Assembly: GCA_022592435.1 (NCBI GenBank)
Contig: JABYQS010000150.1
Span: 1 to 64,000 of the forward strand
Origin: Cerioporus squamosus
Taxonomy: Eukaryota > Basidiomycota > Agaricomycetes > Polyporales > Polyporaceae
Direction of reading: 5' to 3'
DNA: 64,000 nucleotides
Of the stretch, positions 10,999 through 22,600 are shown in pieces. The notes under the pieces were generated by a model. That model was not told the origin of the DNA. It saw only the letters and a program-made list of their open reading frames with translations, and ran no database searches. The position numbers were made by a program, and so were the translations under genes. How positions within the stretch are numbered: the stretch's first letter is position 1; the number at the start of each line of letters is the position of its first letter.

Positions 10999-12396
10999 AT
11001 GGCCGAAGAACTGCTCGAGCCCACGCTCCAGAACATCCTCGACCAGAAGTCGCTGAAATGGATCTTCTGCGGCACGTCTCTCAGCCACATACTTGTGCGT
11101 GCGTTCACTGATATCGGGTCTAATTCTGGTGTGCAGGTGGAAAGGGAGGTGTTGGTGAGTCCTAAAAGATACAGGGACGTAGAGAGAATAGCTCATGGGG
11201 AGACACATGTCAGGAAAGACCACGACTTCATGTTCCCTCGCCATTCAGTTGGCGAGCTGCCGTGAATCAGTGCTGTTGATCGTGAGTACTCCCCTCGCCT
11301 CCAACGAGTTGCAGGATATGAACCCCATTCCAAGTCTACGGATCCCGCACACAATCTGTCAGACGCGTTTGGCCAGAAGTTCTCGAAAGAGGCGACCAAG
11401 GTCAATGGGTTTGACAACCTCTTCGCCATGGAGATCGACCCTACAAGTGCCATCCAAGAGATGGTGGAGCAGTGTACGCGACTGACAACTCTGGTGCCGT
11501 CGGACACAGTGCTCACGGCCTTCCAGCGGACTCCAATGGCATGATGGGCAGCATGATGCAGGATCTCGCGTTCGCAATTCCTGGTGTGGACGAAGCCATG
11601 AGCTTTGCCGAGATCATGAAGTACGTGGTGCTGCCAGTCAGTCCAGCCAACCTCCCATCCTGAAGCAGCCCCATCCTCTAGGCACGTGAAGTCCATGGAA
11701 TACTCAGTGATCGTCTTCGACACGGCACCGACAGGGCACACGCTACGCTTCCTCTCCTTCCCGACTGTGCTCGAGAAGGCGCTGGGCAAGCTCAGCGCAC
11801 TGAGCGGGCGGATCGGGCCCATGATAAGCCAGATGACCAGCTTGATGGGTGGCCAGGCTGACGCGCCCGAAGACATGTTCGCAAAGCTCGAGTCCATGCG
11901 TGCTATCATCACCGAGGTGAACACGCAGTTCAAGGATCCAGTACGTCAGCCCCGGCAATGTTGTACCCTCGGCCTTAGTGTCTGACAAATTTGTTCATTC
12001 TACAGGAGAAGACCACGTTTGTTTGCGTCTGCATCTCCGAGTTCCTGTCTCTGTACGAGACGGAGCGGTTAGTGCAAGAACTGACGCAGTACGAGATCGA
12101 CACACACAACATCGTGGTCAACCAGCTACTGTTCCCCAAGAAGAGTGCGTTCGAGGCCTGTCTTTCTCTGTCGTCGCCTCGAGCTGACCTGATCACTCTG
12201 CGCACCAGGCTCGAACTGCGAACACTGTCAGGTACGACACAAGATGCAACAGAAGTACCTGAAGGAGGCGCACGAGCTCTACGACGAGTTCTTCCACATC
12301 GTGCAGCTCCCTCTCCTCACCGAGGAAGTTCGGGGTCCGGAGAAGCTCAAGGAGTTCAGCAAGATGCTCGTTACGCCCTATGTTCCTCCCGAGTAG
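10999..12396 (+). CDS. GET3: GET3/ArsA-family ATPase for tail-anchored proteins
   Basis: Cytosolic homodimeric ATPase that delivers tail-anchored membrane proteins to the ER Get1/Get2 receptor. From ATG 10999: [23 protein letters not shown], then the deviant P-loop [20 protein letters not shown], switch [17 protein letters not shown], the region [18 protein letters not shown], switch [18 protein letters not shown], and the zinc-binding CxxC in [17 protein letters not shown], ending TPYVPPE at TAG 12394-12396. All expected motifs are present. The gene has about seven small introns. Two flank an 18-nt micro-exon (11137-11154) that encodes part of the P-loop, and the first of these needs a GC-AG donor at 11072. 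An upstream in-frame ATG at 10876 would add about 41 unconserved residues; I prefer 10999. Confidence 0.93.
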
Positions 12397-12909
12397 AATA
12401 CATATACGACATGGTGGGCTAGTGTTAATATCTGAGTGGACGTTGGATCTTGGATCTCTTCACATGAACTCGAGGCTGTGGCTACACCCGCGGGACCAAG
12501 GATACGGACAGACAGCGCGAACCAGCGCAGACAATGTACCCTGGTGTACCCATACATGTACGCCAATGTTCGTCAACCAACGATATGTTTCCTGTACCGG
12601 CATTTACGAGCACTGCGCAGCTGCATTGCTTCGCTACCCACACGATGTAGCGTTGAGACTGGTATTCATAAGCGGTCCTGAACATACGTGCCCTTTTATC
12701 TTGCATAATTCAATTTTACAAGGAGACTGCCCGCACAGTCCCCACAGAAGGCAAGTACATACGTGACGATAGGATAGCAACGCCCAACAGCCTCACGGGT
12801 GCTGTGCTCCGAGGGCTTCCCACCATCATCATCGCTGCAACAGTAGTACGGAGCATAGCAGTCATAGTGCATAGGAGCCCAAGCCCAACCAAAGAGGTGT
12901 AGTACGCGC
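12397..12909. other. Convergent intergenic region GET3/RPS17
   Basis: 513 bp between two 3' ends. Short open frames on both strands look non-coding. I see no repeat, RNA gene or clear terminator signal. Confidence 0.35.
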
Positions 12910-13619
12910 TCACGAGCGGCCAGCACCAGGGACGTTGCGGCGTTCCCTCCGGGGTCCCCGGGTGACCTCCTGCGCTGCGGGAGCGACGACGGAGTGGGGG
13001 ATGGAGTCGAAGTTGAGGGAGTGCAGGAGATCCTGTAGATACACGCAGTGAGCCTCGGCCTCGCCAACTGACACAAGGTCGGAAGAGAGGTGCTGACCTT
13101 GGTGTCGGGGTCGATCTCCAGGGGGTTGACAGTGATGTCGAGAGCGGAGACCTCGGGGACGTAGTTGTCCTTGCGCTCGCGCTCCTCCTCCTGGAGCTTG
13201 AAGGAGATACCACGGACGGGGCCGCGCTGAATACGCTTCATCAAGTGGGTCGTGAAGCCAGCGATCTTGTTGCGGAGACGCTTCGAGGGGACGACAGCCT
13301 GTCCAGAACCAGGTGAGCTACGACACATACTTGTGTTCCGCGAAGGTACGCACGACTTCATCGATGATACGCTTGTTCGTGTGGAAATCGAGAGTGAGGC
13401 GGGGGTAGCTGTAGCACTGATATCAGCTTCCAGCTCTTCCTGCGGTCTTGTGTCGCCAGTCCCCCTGTAGAAGCCCCGGCGTATACAGATACTCACTACT
13501 TCTCGATGAGGACACGGGAGGCCCTTTTGGTAGTCTTGGTGCGTACGCGTCCCTTTAAACGAGCAACTGGCCGTCAGTCCCATCGCTCATCGCAGTGACA
13601 TAGAGCCTTTGCTGACCAT
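12910..13619 (-). CDS. RPS17: 40S ribosomal protein eS17
   Basis: Small-subunit ribosomal protein. The first coding exon is the ATG alone (13617-13619); a 64-bp intron (13553-13616) follows directly, then [18 protein letters not shown]. The next exons give the highly conserved block [20 protein letters not shown], then [20 protein letters not shown] and [10 protein letters not shown]. The final exon reads [20 protein letters not shown] and ends in a short basic tail (NVPGAGRS) at 12910. Splicing DEV onto AVVPSKRL with GTGCGT...ACAG gives the expected family alignment. An intron directly after the initiator ATG is also known in budding yeast RPS17 genes, so this position may be ancient. The gene is divergent from RPS22 and likely co-regulated with it. 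Confidence 0.93.
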
Positions 13620-14049
13620 GGCGGCTGTTGAGGATGTCGAGGAGGGGCTTGAGCTTGATGTGGACGGCGGCGAGCAACACACAGACAGAATTGGAGAAAC
13701 CGAGGCGGCAGACGCCGAGTGGCTGAGCCAGAACTATACAGCTGCTTCAGCCACCGGCGCGCTCAGGGAAATGTGAGACTTAGCGCCAGCAGGCAGGTCT
13801 TCCCCTTCGTCGCCGCCGTCGCTCTCGCCGCCTCCTCAAGCCCGTCTTCAAGGTGAATGATGCATTCTGGTTGTGTGATGTGTTGCAGCAGACAGCGCTT
13901 GACGATCTTCCATCCACCGTCGCAAACCGGGATCTAGCTCGTCTTGACTCGCGCTTTCTGTAGCACGACACTCGGACGAGCGCATTCAAGTTTACTTACC
14001 GGCACTTGTACCTTCCTAGTCTCCCCCCGGCCTACCTCGCTTGCCCACC
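13620..14049. promoter_or_regulatory. Shared promoter of two ribosomal protein genes
   Basis: 430 bp between the start codons of RPS17 (-) and RPS22 (+), a head-to-head pair of 40S subunit genes that is expected to be co-expressed. A pyrimidine-rich run at about 14008-14048 lies directly before the RPS22 ATG, as is common in highly expressed fungal genes. A 53-codon ATG frame (13618-13779, +) overlaps the RPS17 start in antisense within a CCATGG palindrome; I do not call it a gene. Confidence 0.5.
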
Positions 14050-14842
14050 ATGGTCCGCGTCTCCGTCCTCAACGACTGCCTGGTGAGTAACACGTCTTTG
14101 CTTGTGGAGGATGTGCTCATCTCGCGTGCAGAACAACATTGTCAACGCCGAGCGTCGCGGCAAGCGCCAGGTCCTTGTGCGCCCTTCGTCGAAGGTCATC
14201 GTCAAGTTCCTCAGTGTCATGCAGCGTCATGGTATGTTCCATCTTCCATTATCCCTTCACCCACAAGCTCCTTTGCCCTTCAACCTCGCGCACATCGTAC
14301 CGTTTCTAAACTCGGAGTGATAACTACGATCGACGAGGTTTCGCCTCCACCCGCCCCTCGTTTTAACGCTCCGAAAAATCAACCTTTCTCTCAAAACCAA
14401 TACAGTACCTTTCTTCTGATTCCACAGATTGGTACTCACTGTAGAGGATACATCCTATTCGTCACATCCTCCCTATTGGCTAGTCCTCTGATCGTGCACA
14501 TGGCGCTAACGACCAATGCTCTACAGGTTACATTGGCGAGTTTGAGATCGTCGACGACCATCGCTCAGGCAAGATCGTCATCCAGCTGAACGGTCGCTTG
14601 AACAAGACTGGCGTTATCTCGCCAAGATACAACGTCCAGGTCAACCAGATTGAGGCTTGGGTCAACTTGCTCCTCCCCGCTCGTGGCTTCGGTATCATCA
14701 TCCTCGTACGTCTCCTTGATCCTGTGATGTGTCCGGAGACAACGATTGACGCCTCTCACAGACGACCTCGTCTGGTATCCTCGACCACGAGGAGGCGCGT
14801 CGCAAGAACGTCGGTGGCAAGCTCTTGGGCTATGTTTACTAG
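14050..14842 (+). CDS. RPS22: 40S ribosomal protein uS8 (S15a/S22)
   Basis: Small-subunit ribosomal protein. From ATG 14050: [11 protein letters not shown], then [20 protein letters not shown] and [13 protein letters not shown], then after a long intron [38 protein letters not shown] and [12 protein letters not shown]. The last exon is [26 protein letters not shown], with TAG at 14840-14842. Every conserved uS8 block is intact and the length is normal at about 130 residues. There are three introns; the second (about 14233-14525, some 290 bp) is several times longer than the others and could host an intronic RNA, although I could not identify one with confidence. Confidence 0.95.
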
Positions 14843-16288
14843 ATGTAACCATGTATCTTCTATGCTTTGTGTAGGTCGTACACATCATCAAAAATGAGCA
14901 GGCCGGCTGGGGCCATCATGCATGACACGCATACCCGTCCTCTGCCTGTCGCGAAGTGCGAATGTCACTGTATCGCGCAGCCGCATGAGAATTCCTGGCT
15001 GGTGGTGACTGCCAGAGTGTCTTCGATGATGGCTCTTGATGACCATCTGGGGTATGGGGTGCGTTGTGTTCGACATAGTGCGTGAACGAAGAAGCATGCA
15101 CACCGCCAAACCTATAAACCTGCCTTTTATGGGATACTTCTATAAGCGCTATATAGGCGGAGTTCAGGTTGTACGTTGTCGGGATCAATACAGGTTCGTT
15201 CCTCTCTCATCGATTTTGTTGCTCATACCGACTACAAGACTCTTCATCGCTTTGTCGACATGTTCTTTGTCGTACACTCCGGTCAAGACCTTCGAGAAGT
15301 CAACTAGTCACTAGTCATCCTCCAACAACTTAGCTCCGAGTGTCGATAACACTTGCCACGTAAGTAAGACGACGCCGCCTATGCTCGCCAGTGGCAGCCG
15401 CTTGTCCCTAAGTCAAACTAATGCTTATCTGAATCGGAGATTACCTCTTCTCCGGTTACCCGAACGCATCTCGTATGTGGCGGGCGGGCGGATGCCACAA
15501 ATGCCACATCATCGCAAGAATCAAGCGAAGTCCTTCAGTACATCTTACGATGGCTGTCCGCCGTGAGAACGGTCAAGATTGCATACGGATAACCTGTTGA
15601 GGATGAAAGCCATCCGGCGGAGACCAAGCCACTTATTTTCCGTGTCGGGCAGCTGGGGCGCTGGCCACAATAGCTTGATCGCCATGGTTTCGGTAAGCAT
15701 GCCCCGGAACTCGAGGCTATTGTGTCCGAGGCATTACTGCAACAGCGTTGTCCTGCCACTTCTTTTATGGAGAGGGTCAGCCATACACCGCAGGTATAAC
15801 TACGGGCGAGAAGCTGCCCCGGCCGTCTAACATTCCCGGAGCGACCGTGAACGGCGAGGCTCTCTTCTCACACCGAGGTGAGTGTGTACTATCTCCGCCG
15901 TGGCCAGAGAGTGGCAAGGTAGCTCACCATTACGTAGAAACAGCACGATCAGGAGGAGCAAGCCTTGTGATCGCGATCGTTGCTCTTCCCAACTCCCCGC
16001 TCGGACGACTCGGCGCTTAGCATTCCCATCTTAGCCACCAACGGCCACGTTGCCTGGAGAGCGTACGCAGTCGCGCCCGCCCTTCGAAGATCATCCTCTG
16101 CTTATCCCACGTGAGTTCCTCCGATCTTCTACGGAGCTGCGAGGATCTGAAACGAACTTGATTTGCGTACAGCGACCACCTCGTGCCCCTAGCGCTGCCC
16201 CTCATTGCGAGGGTATTTGCAACATAGACTCCCATCCCGCCCTGCGGACACTGTTCCGCAGAGTTCGGACATACTGCAGAAGTCTTCC
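14843..16288. other. Gene-poor interval of about 1.4 kb
   Basis: I see no recognisable gene. Around 15750-16020 (+) there is a frame with YGEGQPYTAGITTGEKLPRP that reads somewhat like protein but has no proper start and matches no family I know; it may be a decayed gene. Several overlapping frames on both strands are probably chance. Confidence 0.3.
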
Positions 16289-16982
16289 ATGATGGATCGA
16301 GCGCGCACGAACGCATGTGACCAGGAGGAAGGACGTTCTCCTTTGTCCAGCGTGGAGATCGACAATGTCCCTGCCGGTCTCCCACGACACTCCTCAACAC
16401 AACGTTTATCCCTGGAGAAGAACAGCTGGCATAGCATGGAGGCGTTCCAGTCAAGCAACCGGCGATTCCTGGAGAGTACGTCTTCGTTCGAGGGTGAGAC
16501 GCGGCTGGCTGTGCCACTAACGCTCGGTGAATGTATAGAATCGGCACAGCAAGCCGAGTCGTCTTCGAGTTCGGCGGCTCAGCGCGGCAGGTCACGTCGT
16601 TCTCAGAGGATGCGCTACGTACGTCGCTCGCACTATATGGTCAGTCCGCGTGCGTGTACTGTCCTAGCCGCATTGAGGGGCTGACGGGTGTGCAGGAAGG
16701 CGACCGGGTGATTGCTTGCGTATGTGATCAGCGGCTGGGATCATGGCGACATGGCGTGGTCGCCAACTTGGAGAGACATCCACCGCGGAATGAGGTAGGT
16801 CGACGATATCGAGCCTTTCGTTGTGGACGCTCACCGAGATTTTTATGTAGGGTCGCGGTCAACTGTCCTACCCGGTTTTGTACCGGTCTGGTGCCCGAAC
16901 AGTCATGGGTTACTTCAACCCAATACTGTGTGAAATGCTGTATGATACCCTACGCAACAACACGGATCACGATATACCGTAG
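16289..16982 (+). CDS. Small protein with SH3/Tudor-like core (family copy A)
   Basis: The function is not recognised. The frame starts at tandem ATGs 16289/16292 (MMDRARTNACDQEEGR), then splices through GT-AG introns near 16477-16538, 16639-16695 and 16795-16850. The C-terminal half reads EGDRVIACVCDQRLGSWRHG, VVANLERHPPRNE, GRGQLSYPVLYRSGARTVMG, YFNPILCEML, ending at TAG 16982. The pattern GDxV-x-CV...LxSWxHGxVANLxxxPP...GxGQxxYPVxY...GYF is shared, including intron positions, with the gene at 58846-59681. The core of short beta-strand-like segments led by a GDxV motif suggests an SH3/Tudor-type barrel (inference). The N-terminal third is low in conservation and its start is uncertain. Confidence 0.6.
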
Positions 16983-17626
16983 GAGCTATCGTATTTCCAG
17001 ATATTATGTGGCTACATCGCACTTGTACTATCACACCGCCATACCCTACTCGCCATATTCCTTCTGCTTATTTCCTGCGTGTCCCCTGCATGTTCTGCGC
17101 CTGCGTCTGCGTTTTGCTTAACCTTTGTGGTGCGTACAATCCTCGCTCGTCGTCCGGGCAGACTGATGATCTGTGTTTCCAGGACCGCGTGGCCTTGCTC
17201 TCCATGGTGCTCAAGCCAGGCCGTTCTCAATCGCCATTATCATGCGCGTGTGTTTGTCCTCGCGCATGCGCGTGCAATCTGGGGTCCTTTTCGCCGTCAC
17301 AAGTCACGGGTAGGTTCGTTTTGTGTCCCCGCTAGCCGAAATGGATATAATCCGGTGCGCGCCTACTCCTTCCTCATCCGCACCTACCACAACCACCAAC
17401 CACTTCCCACAACCACCCTCTTCTTCTCACCCTTCTTTGGCCGCTTGGCCCCTGTATACCATAATTCCTTTCACCCTTTACCCGCTTTAGCCTCAAGGCT
17501 TTGATCGGTAAGGTGGTTTGCGCTCTTCCTTCTTGGTGGTTACGCTCACGCTGCCGCCTTGACGCGCAGATCGTATACATTCCCATTCCATCCTACTCTA
17601 TACCCCTTTCAACGTCGTCTACAACA
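16983..17626. promoter_or_regulatory. Intergenic region with pyrimidine-rich upstream tract
   Basis: 644 bp before the next small gene. The last 250 bp are rich in C/T runs (about 17360-17620), typical of a fungal promoter and 5' leader. No gene seen. Confidence 0.35.
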
Positions 17627-18168
17627 ATGGTCCGAGCTATGGCTAGGAAGACGCGGCCAACTCCTACAACGGCCCCAATCGACACCCCTGCCCAGGCCGC
17701 CAAACTGCGGGCGGAATCCAGCCGAAGGAAGAAGGCCCTTGCGGCAGTGAAAGAGAACCTTGCACCTATCACCGAAATCACCCCCTTCGTGCCAGTTCGT
17801 CTTACTACGTCGCCTTATGCCCTATACATTTGACTTACCGCTTGGCGTTCAAACTTTGCAGTTCCACCCTGGAGACAGGGTCAAGGTTCGAGTTCCAGAG
17901 GGTGACAAGACGTTATGGGCAGAAGGATTTGTAACGAGCTTTATGAACCACTCGATGATGCTGAAGGTCGACCACACTGAGGTGCGTATCTGTACGCGCG
18001 CCGCGCGCGTCCGTGGTTGCGGTCGTGCTGATGTCGTGCCAGACCGACCCAAGGAAGGCGATTCTTGTCCCCGTACAATTCCGGGCTCCCGGAAAAGCTC
18101 GGATCTGGAAGCGTTTTAGGATGTGCGATATCCGACTCGTGGAGAGGAAGAAGCAGAAGACCGTGTAG
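17627..18168 (+). CDS. Small basic protein with SH3/Tudor-like core
   Basis: The function is not recognised. ATG 17627 begins MVRAMARKTRPTPTTAPIDT, followed by a basic, probably disordered segment (KLRAESSRRKKALAAVKENL). After a 64-bp intron comes FHPGDRVKVRVPEGDKTLWA, EGFVTSFMNHSMMLKVDHTE, then after another intron TDPRKAILVPVQFRAPGKAR, IWKRFRMCDIRLVERKKQKT and stop at 18168. GDRVKVRVPEGDKTLWAEGFV looks like a Tudor/SH3-type barrel strand pair and resembles the GDxV motif of the neighbour at 16289-16982. Total about 140 residues. The conserved intron boundaries and continuous frame support a real gene. Nuclear or chromatin localisation is only a guess from the basic segments. Confidence 0.65.
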
Positions 18169-19641
18169 GATGGATGAGAGCACGGAGCCCGAGTGGCACT
18201 CTGGCTGGGGAGAGGGGAGGGGGGAGGAGCAGACTGCTGCCGTTGTATCGTTATATCGTCTTTTATACTGTTGGCCTACTGTACACTACCATCTCATCAT
18301 CCGATTCGCTCATCCACTGACAATGGAGAGCCGCAAAGCTATGAGCGGGACTATTTCCCGGCACACCACCAAAGCCCCGAGGTCAATGCACGGCCCGGAG
18401 CATCTTCAATGACTGCCCAGGTCTGTAATGCAGAACCGGAATCATGCAAGAGCTAAGAAATGAAGGAAGCTATGCGCGTGTCCATGGTCCGGCGACCATA
18501 CGGCTTTGAGGTGGGGGATTATGAAACGAAACCACCCTCAATGTGGCTGTCAATGCGCCGCAGGACGAGGTGGTATATAATATTCAGAGGACTGAGCTGC
18601 GTTCCTCCTATCGCATCACCACCGGATAACATCGACTTCGCTTTCGGAGCCATGTGAAACCCAAAAGTCAAGATGTTCACCGCCGCAGAGGAGGCGAAGG
18701 CCAACCACGGCCGAACCAATGGCAACACCGAGTCAGAAATGTACTGGACTGCACCCACCTCGCCGATTGACGGCGTGCTGGTTGCGCAAGACGACCGGTT
18801 GAGTGTTAAGCTAGCTCAATCTCTTGAGGTCCGTGGACTGATTGATTCCATGTGGAGATTCCTCTAACGCAGCCAACTAGGCACACAAACCTGCCAACGA
18901 CTGCAGCGAAACTGAGCCTGAACAAGGGAGATAACGTCAAGGCAACGAGATGAGTGGTTACGTTGCATATACGGCTATAGGTCGGTGGAAGGCCTCTCAG
19001 GAGTTGACTGTGCCCTCCAGTTGTCTGAGTAATTATCTAGCTATGAAAAGCGTTCGAACCACCCCGGTCCCGTTGCCGGATTGCGTCGCGCCGAATTCGT
19101 CGAAACGTTCAGTATATGATCGGCCGACTTGGGAAGGTGTCTGCACAGCTTTCGAATCCTCGGCGCGCTTTGGTTCAGTAGTTCCAACTTCTAAGAGAGC
19201 AACCTAGGATTGCAGTGGGTGCCTAGCCCAGGGAATCTTGTGTCGGTGGCCCTTGGTCCGTAACAGACTAGACCTTAGTCCCACGTCTGTGATTCGGCAT
19301 TCGCAGAACGATTGCTAACCACCTTGCTCAGTTCGCATCAGTCGGCTCCGAAGCTGCCAGTTTAGCAAGCGATCCGAATGGCAAGACTCACGGCAATGCA
19401 CGAGTCAGTGTGCAAGGAGCTCGCCCGCATCGGTAAACGAGTCGGAGCCCCTCCGGGCGAGGACGAGTGTGGCGGCATTTGGCATGAAGATTACACGACA
19501 CTAGTAGGTACAGAGATATTACTACAAAAACACATCACAGCCAGTACTAGCGAGAAGTCCAGACAGCGAACCATGCACGACAGCATCCAATCCTCACGAA
19601 GTTGCAAGCCCCAAATGACACACAAGACCGCGTACTGGGAC
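18169..19641. other. Gene-poor interval before the STH1 3' end
   Basis: About 1.47 kb without a recognisable gene. Short ATG frames (for example 18673-18867, +) show no family resemblance and no intron-supported extension. It holds the 3' UTR of STH1 at its right end. Confidence 0.3.
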
Positions 19642-22600
19642 CTAGTCCGCGTCGCTCTGCGTCATGTACTCGTCGTCGCTGATGACCTGCCTGCGGCTGC
19701 TCTTGCTGCGTGGCGCCGGGCGGTCGTCCTCCTCCATTGGAGTCAGCGCAGAATCGTACCCGCCCGAAGAGCCGCCTGCTCCCCCGGTACTCGAGGGCGC
19801 CCCAGGGAGGTCGCTGCCGACGATGAGTTTGGCGAACGCGGCGTTGAACGCCTTCTCCATCTCCTCGGCATCGACGTACACCCACGAGCCCTCCTGGTTG
19901 TACGTGCGCGCGTTGTTGAACATGAGGCGCATGTCTTCCCGGAAGTCGAGCACATTCTTGTAGTAGTGCGAGCTGATGCGCTTGCGAATCGTCGACAACG
20001 CGATCGGGTGCTGGATGAGCTGGTAGTAATCGGGGTACTCCTGTACGAAACGTGAGCTGTGAAACAATGGAAGAAGTTGGACGAGACGAACCCGTCGGTC
20101 TGGAAGCTCCCGGAAGAGGTCACTGCGCTTCCGCCCTGTCTCATCCTCGAGGTTCAGTACGGCCTTGTGGACGTCGTTCAGGGCCTTCTTCATCTTCTCC
20201 TTGAGCGGCGGCGGGAGCTCCTGCTTCGTCTTGCGACGTTTCTAGAGAGGATACCTTCAGTACTGAGTAGTCGTAGCACAACCGGAGACTACTCACCGTA
20301 TCACGGTCGTCATCATCATCGTCAATGATCGAGGGCGTCATGGATGTCGACTTGCCGCCTCCGCGTTTGCGCTTGCCACTCACCACTGGCATAGGGTCGA
20401 AGTCTGGCATCTTCGCCTTGCCCTTCTTGCCCTTGCGGCCGCGAGGCGTCTCAACCTCAGGTGCAGGTGACCCGACAGATTCAATATCCCTCAGCATCTT
20501 ACTCTGCGCACGGCGCTCCTTCTTCTCCAGAGCGCGAGCGGAAAGCTCTTGGATGTCTTCACCCTCTTCCAGAGCCTTCGAACGTGGTCTCAGCCGCGCT
20601 CTCCACGACAAAACAGAGGGACGACTCACCAATGCCCACTGATCATCGCTGAGGCCGTCGTTGTAGTTGACAACGGTACGCCGACGCTGTCCGCGGCCCT
20701 CCACCTCTTCGATGGCGTCGGGCTCCGCGAAAGGCTCGTCCGAGCGGTAGCATTCGGGGAGCTCCTCCAGCTGCATAAGCGGCGGAGGCGGCTTGCCGCG
20801 GTTCCCGGCGCGGCGCCAGTTCTCGGCAGCCTCGCGCTCGCGTTGAAGGTCGATCTCGTGGAAGATGACGGTCTCCTCGTCAGACCGCGCGATGATCTCG
20901 TTAATTTCGTCGTCGTTCATGTCGCCGGCCTCCTCGTTCTCCTCCTCCTGGTCGGCCTCGAGAATGGAACGCAGGAACTCCTCCTGCTCCTCCTGCGTCG
21001 ACTTGTTGTCGAACCGACCAGCTTGGATGACCTTGTCGTCAATGTCGAGCTTGTATCGCGCACGCGCGAACATCGCCTCTTCGACACTCTTCTCGGTGAT
21101 GAAGCGCAGGATACGAACGACCTTGGTCTGACCGATACGATGCGCACGATCCTGTGCCTGAAGATCCGCGTGCGGGTTCCAATCGCTGTCGAAGCTGCAG
21201 AGCACATAAGTTAGGATGTCACGATCAAGCATAAAGCGACCAGCGAACTCACATGATGACGGTGTCGGCGGTCTGCAAGTTGAGACCGAGACCACCAGCA
21301 CGGGTCGAAAGAATGAAGACCTTGTACTCAGAGTTCGGTGCGTTGAAGAGCTGGACGTGACCTGCACGATCCTCGGTCTTCGTACCACCATCGAGGCGGA
21401 GGTACTTCCAGCCCATCATCTTGAGGAAGTCCTCCATGATGTCCATAACCTTGGTCATCTGGAAGAAGATAAGGACCTGTCGTGGAGCGAGCGTGAGCGT
21501 CAGTCACAAGGTGAGAAACAGGCGACGCTTACTCTGTGACCGGTAGCGAAGAACTTGGGGAGAATACGATGGAGAAGCTCGATCTTGCCCGAGCTTCGGA
21601 TGAGCTTGTCGTCGATCATGGAGGTCGGGTTGACCCTGTCCTCGACGCTCTCGAACAAGAAAGGGTGCTGGCAGATCTTCCGGAGCTGCATGAGCTCGTT
21701 GCTCAGACCCTTGACACCGCCAGGTTTGCTGTGATCGGATGATTAGCATGCCGCGAACGACGCGGACAGGAGACAGGAAACAAGCATACCCCTTCGAGTC
21801 CTTCCCGTCCGCGATCATCTTGTACTTCTTCATCTGCTTGTACAGCTGCGACTGGAGCGCGCTCATGCGGACCTTGATGACCTTCTCGACCTTATCCGGC
21901 AGCTCCGACTCGACGTCCTTCTTCAGACGGCGGAGCAGGAACGGCCGGAGCACCTTATGCAGGCGCCGGATGATGAGCAGCGCCTCTTCTTCGTTCAGCT
22001 CGATCTTGTCGCCCGTGCCCGAGTTCGCGAACGGTGTATTGAACCACTCGTCGAACGACTTGACCGAGTTGAACACCTTCGGCAACGCGAAGTTGAGCAG
22101 CGCCCACAATTCGGGCAGGTTGTTCTGCAGCGGCGTTCCCGTCAGGATGAGACGGTAGCGGGAGTGATAGTACTGCGTGAGCGTCTGTGCAAGTTTACTC
22201 TGCGTGTTCTTCATACGATGCCCTCATCTGTGGATGACATATGTGTATGAGTACAATTGGGCTGGGCTCACACGACCAGGACGTACCGATGATCATGTAG
22301 ATCCACTTGATCCTGCTCAGGTGAATACGGTCCTTGATGATGTACTCGTACGTCGTGAGAACGACCTGGAAGTTGTTCGTGCGGAGATCCGTCTGCAGCA
22401 CCTTGCGCTGCGTCGGGTTGCCCTTGTACGAGATCATCTTCACGCTAGGCGCCCACTTCGCAAACTCGCCAGACCAGTTCGTCATCGTCGACAGCGGGAC
22501 GATGACGAGGTATGGGCCGCGCTGCTTCTTGGTCTCGATGAGGAACGTAATGAGCGAGATGGTTTGGATAGTCTTTCCGAGACCCTGTGGACAAGCGCGT

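Noticed and set aside
14233..14525. snoRNA in RPS22 intron 2
   Set aside because: GTGATAA and CTGAT pieces resemble C and D boxes, but no proper C/D pairing with a terminal stem or an H/ACA fold was found.
19049..19075. Minus-strand GGTTCGAAC as a tRNA T-loop
   Set aside because: Flanking bases do not pair as a tRNA T-stem, and the expected upstream arms are missing.
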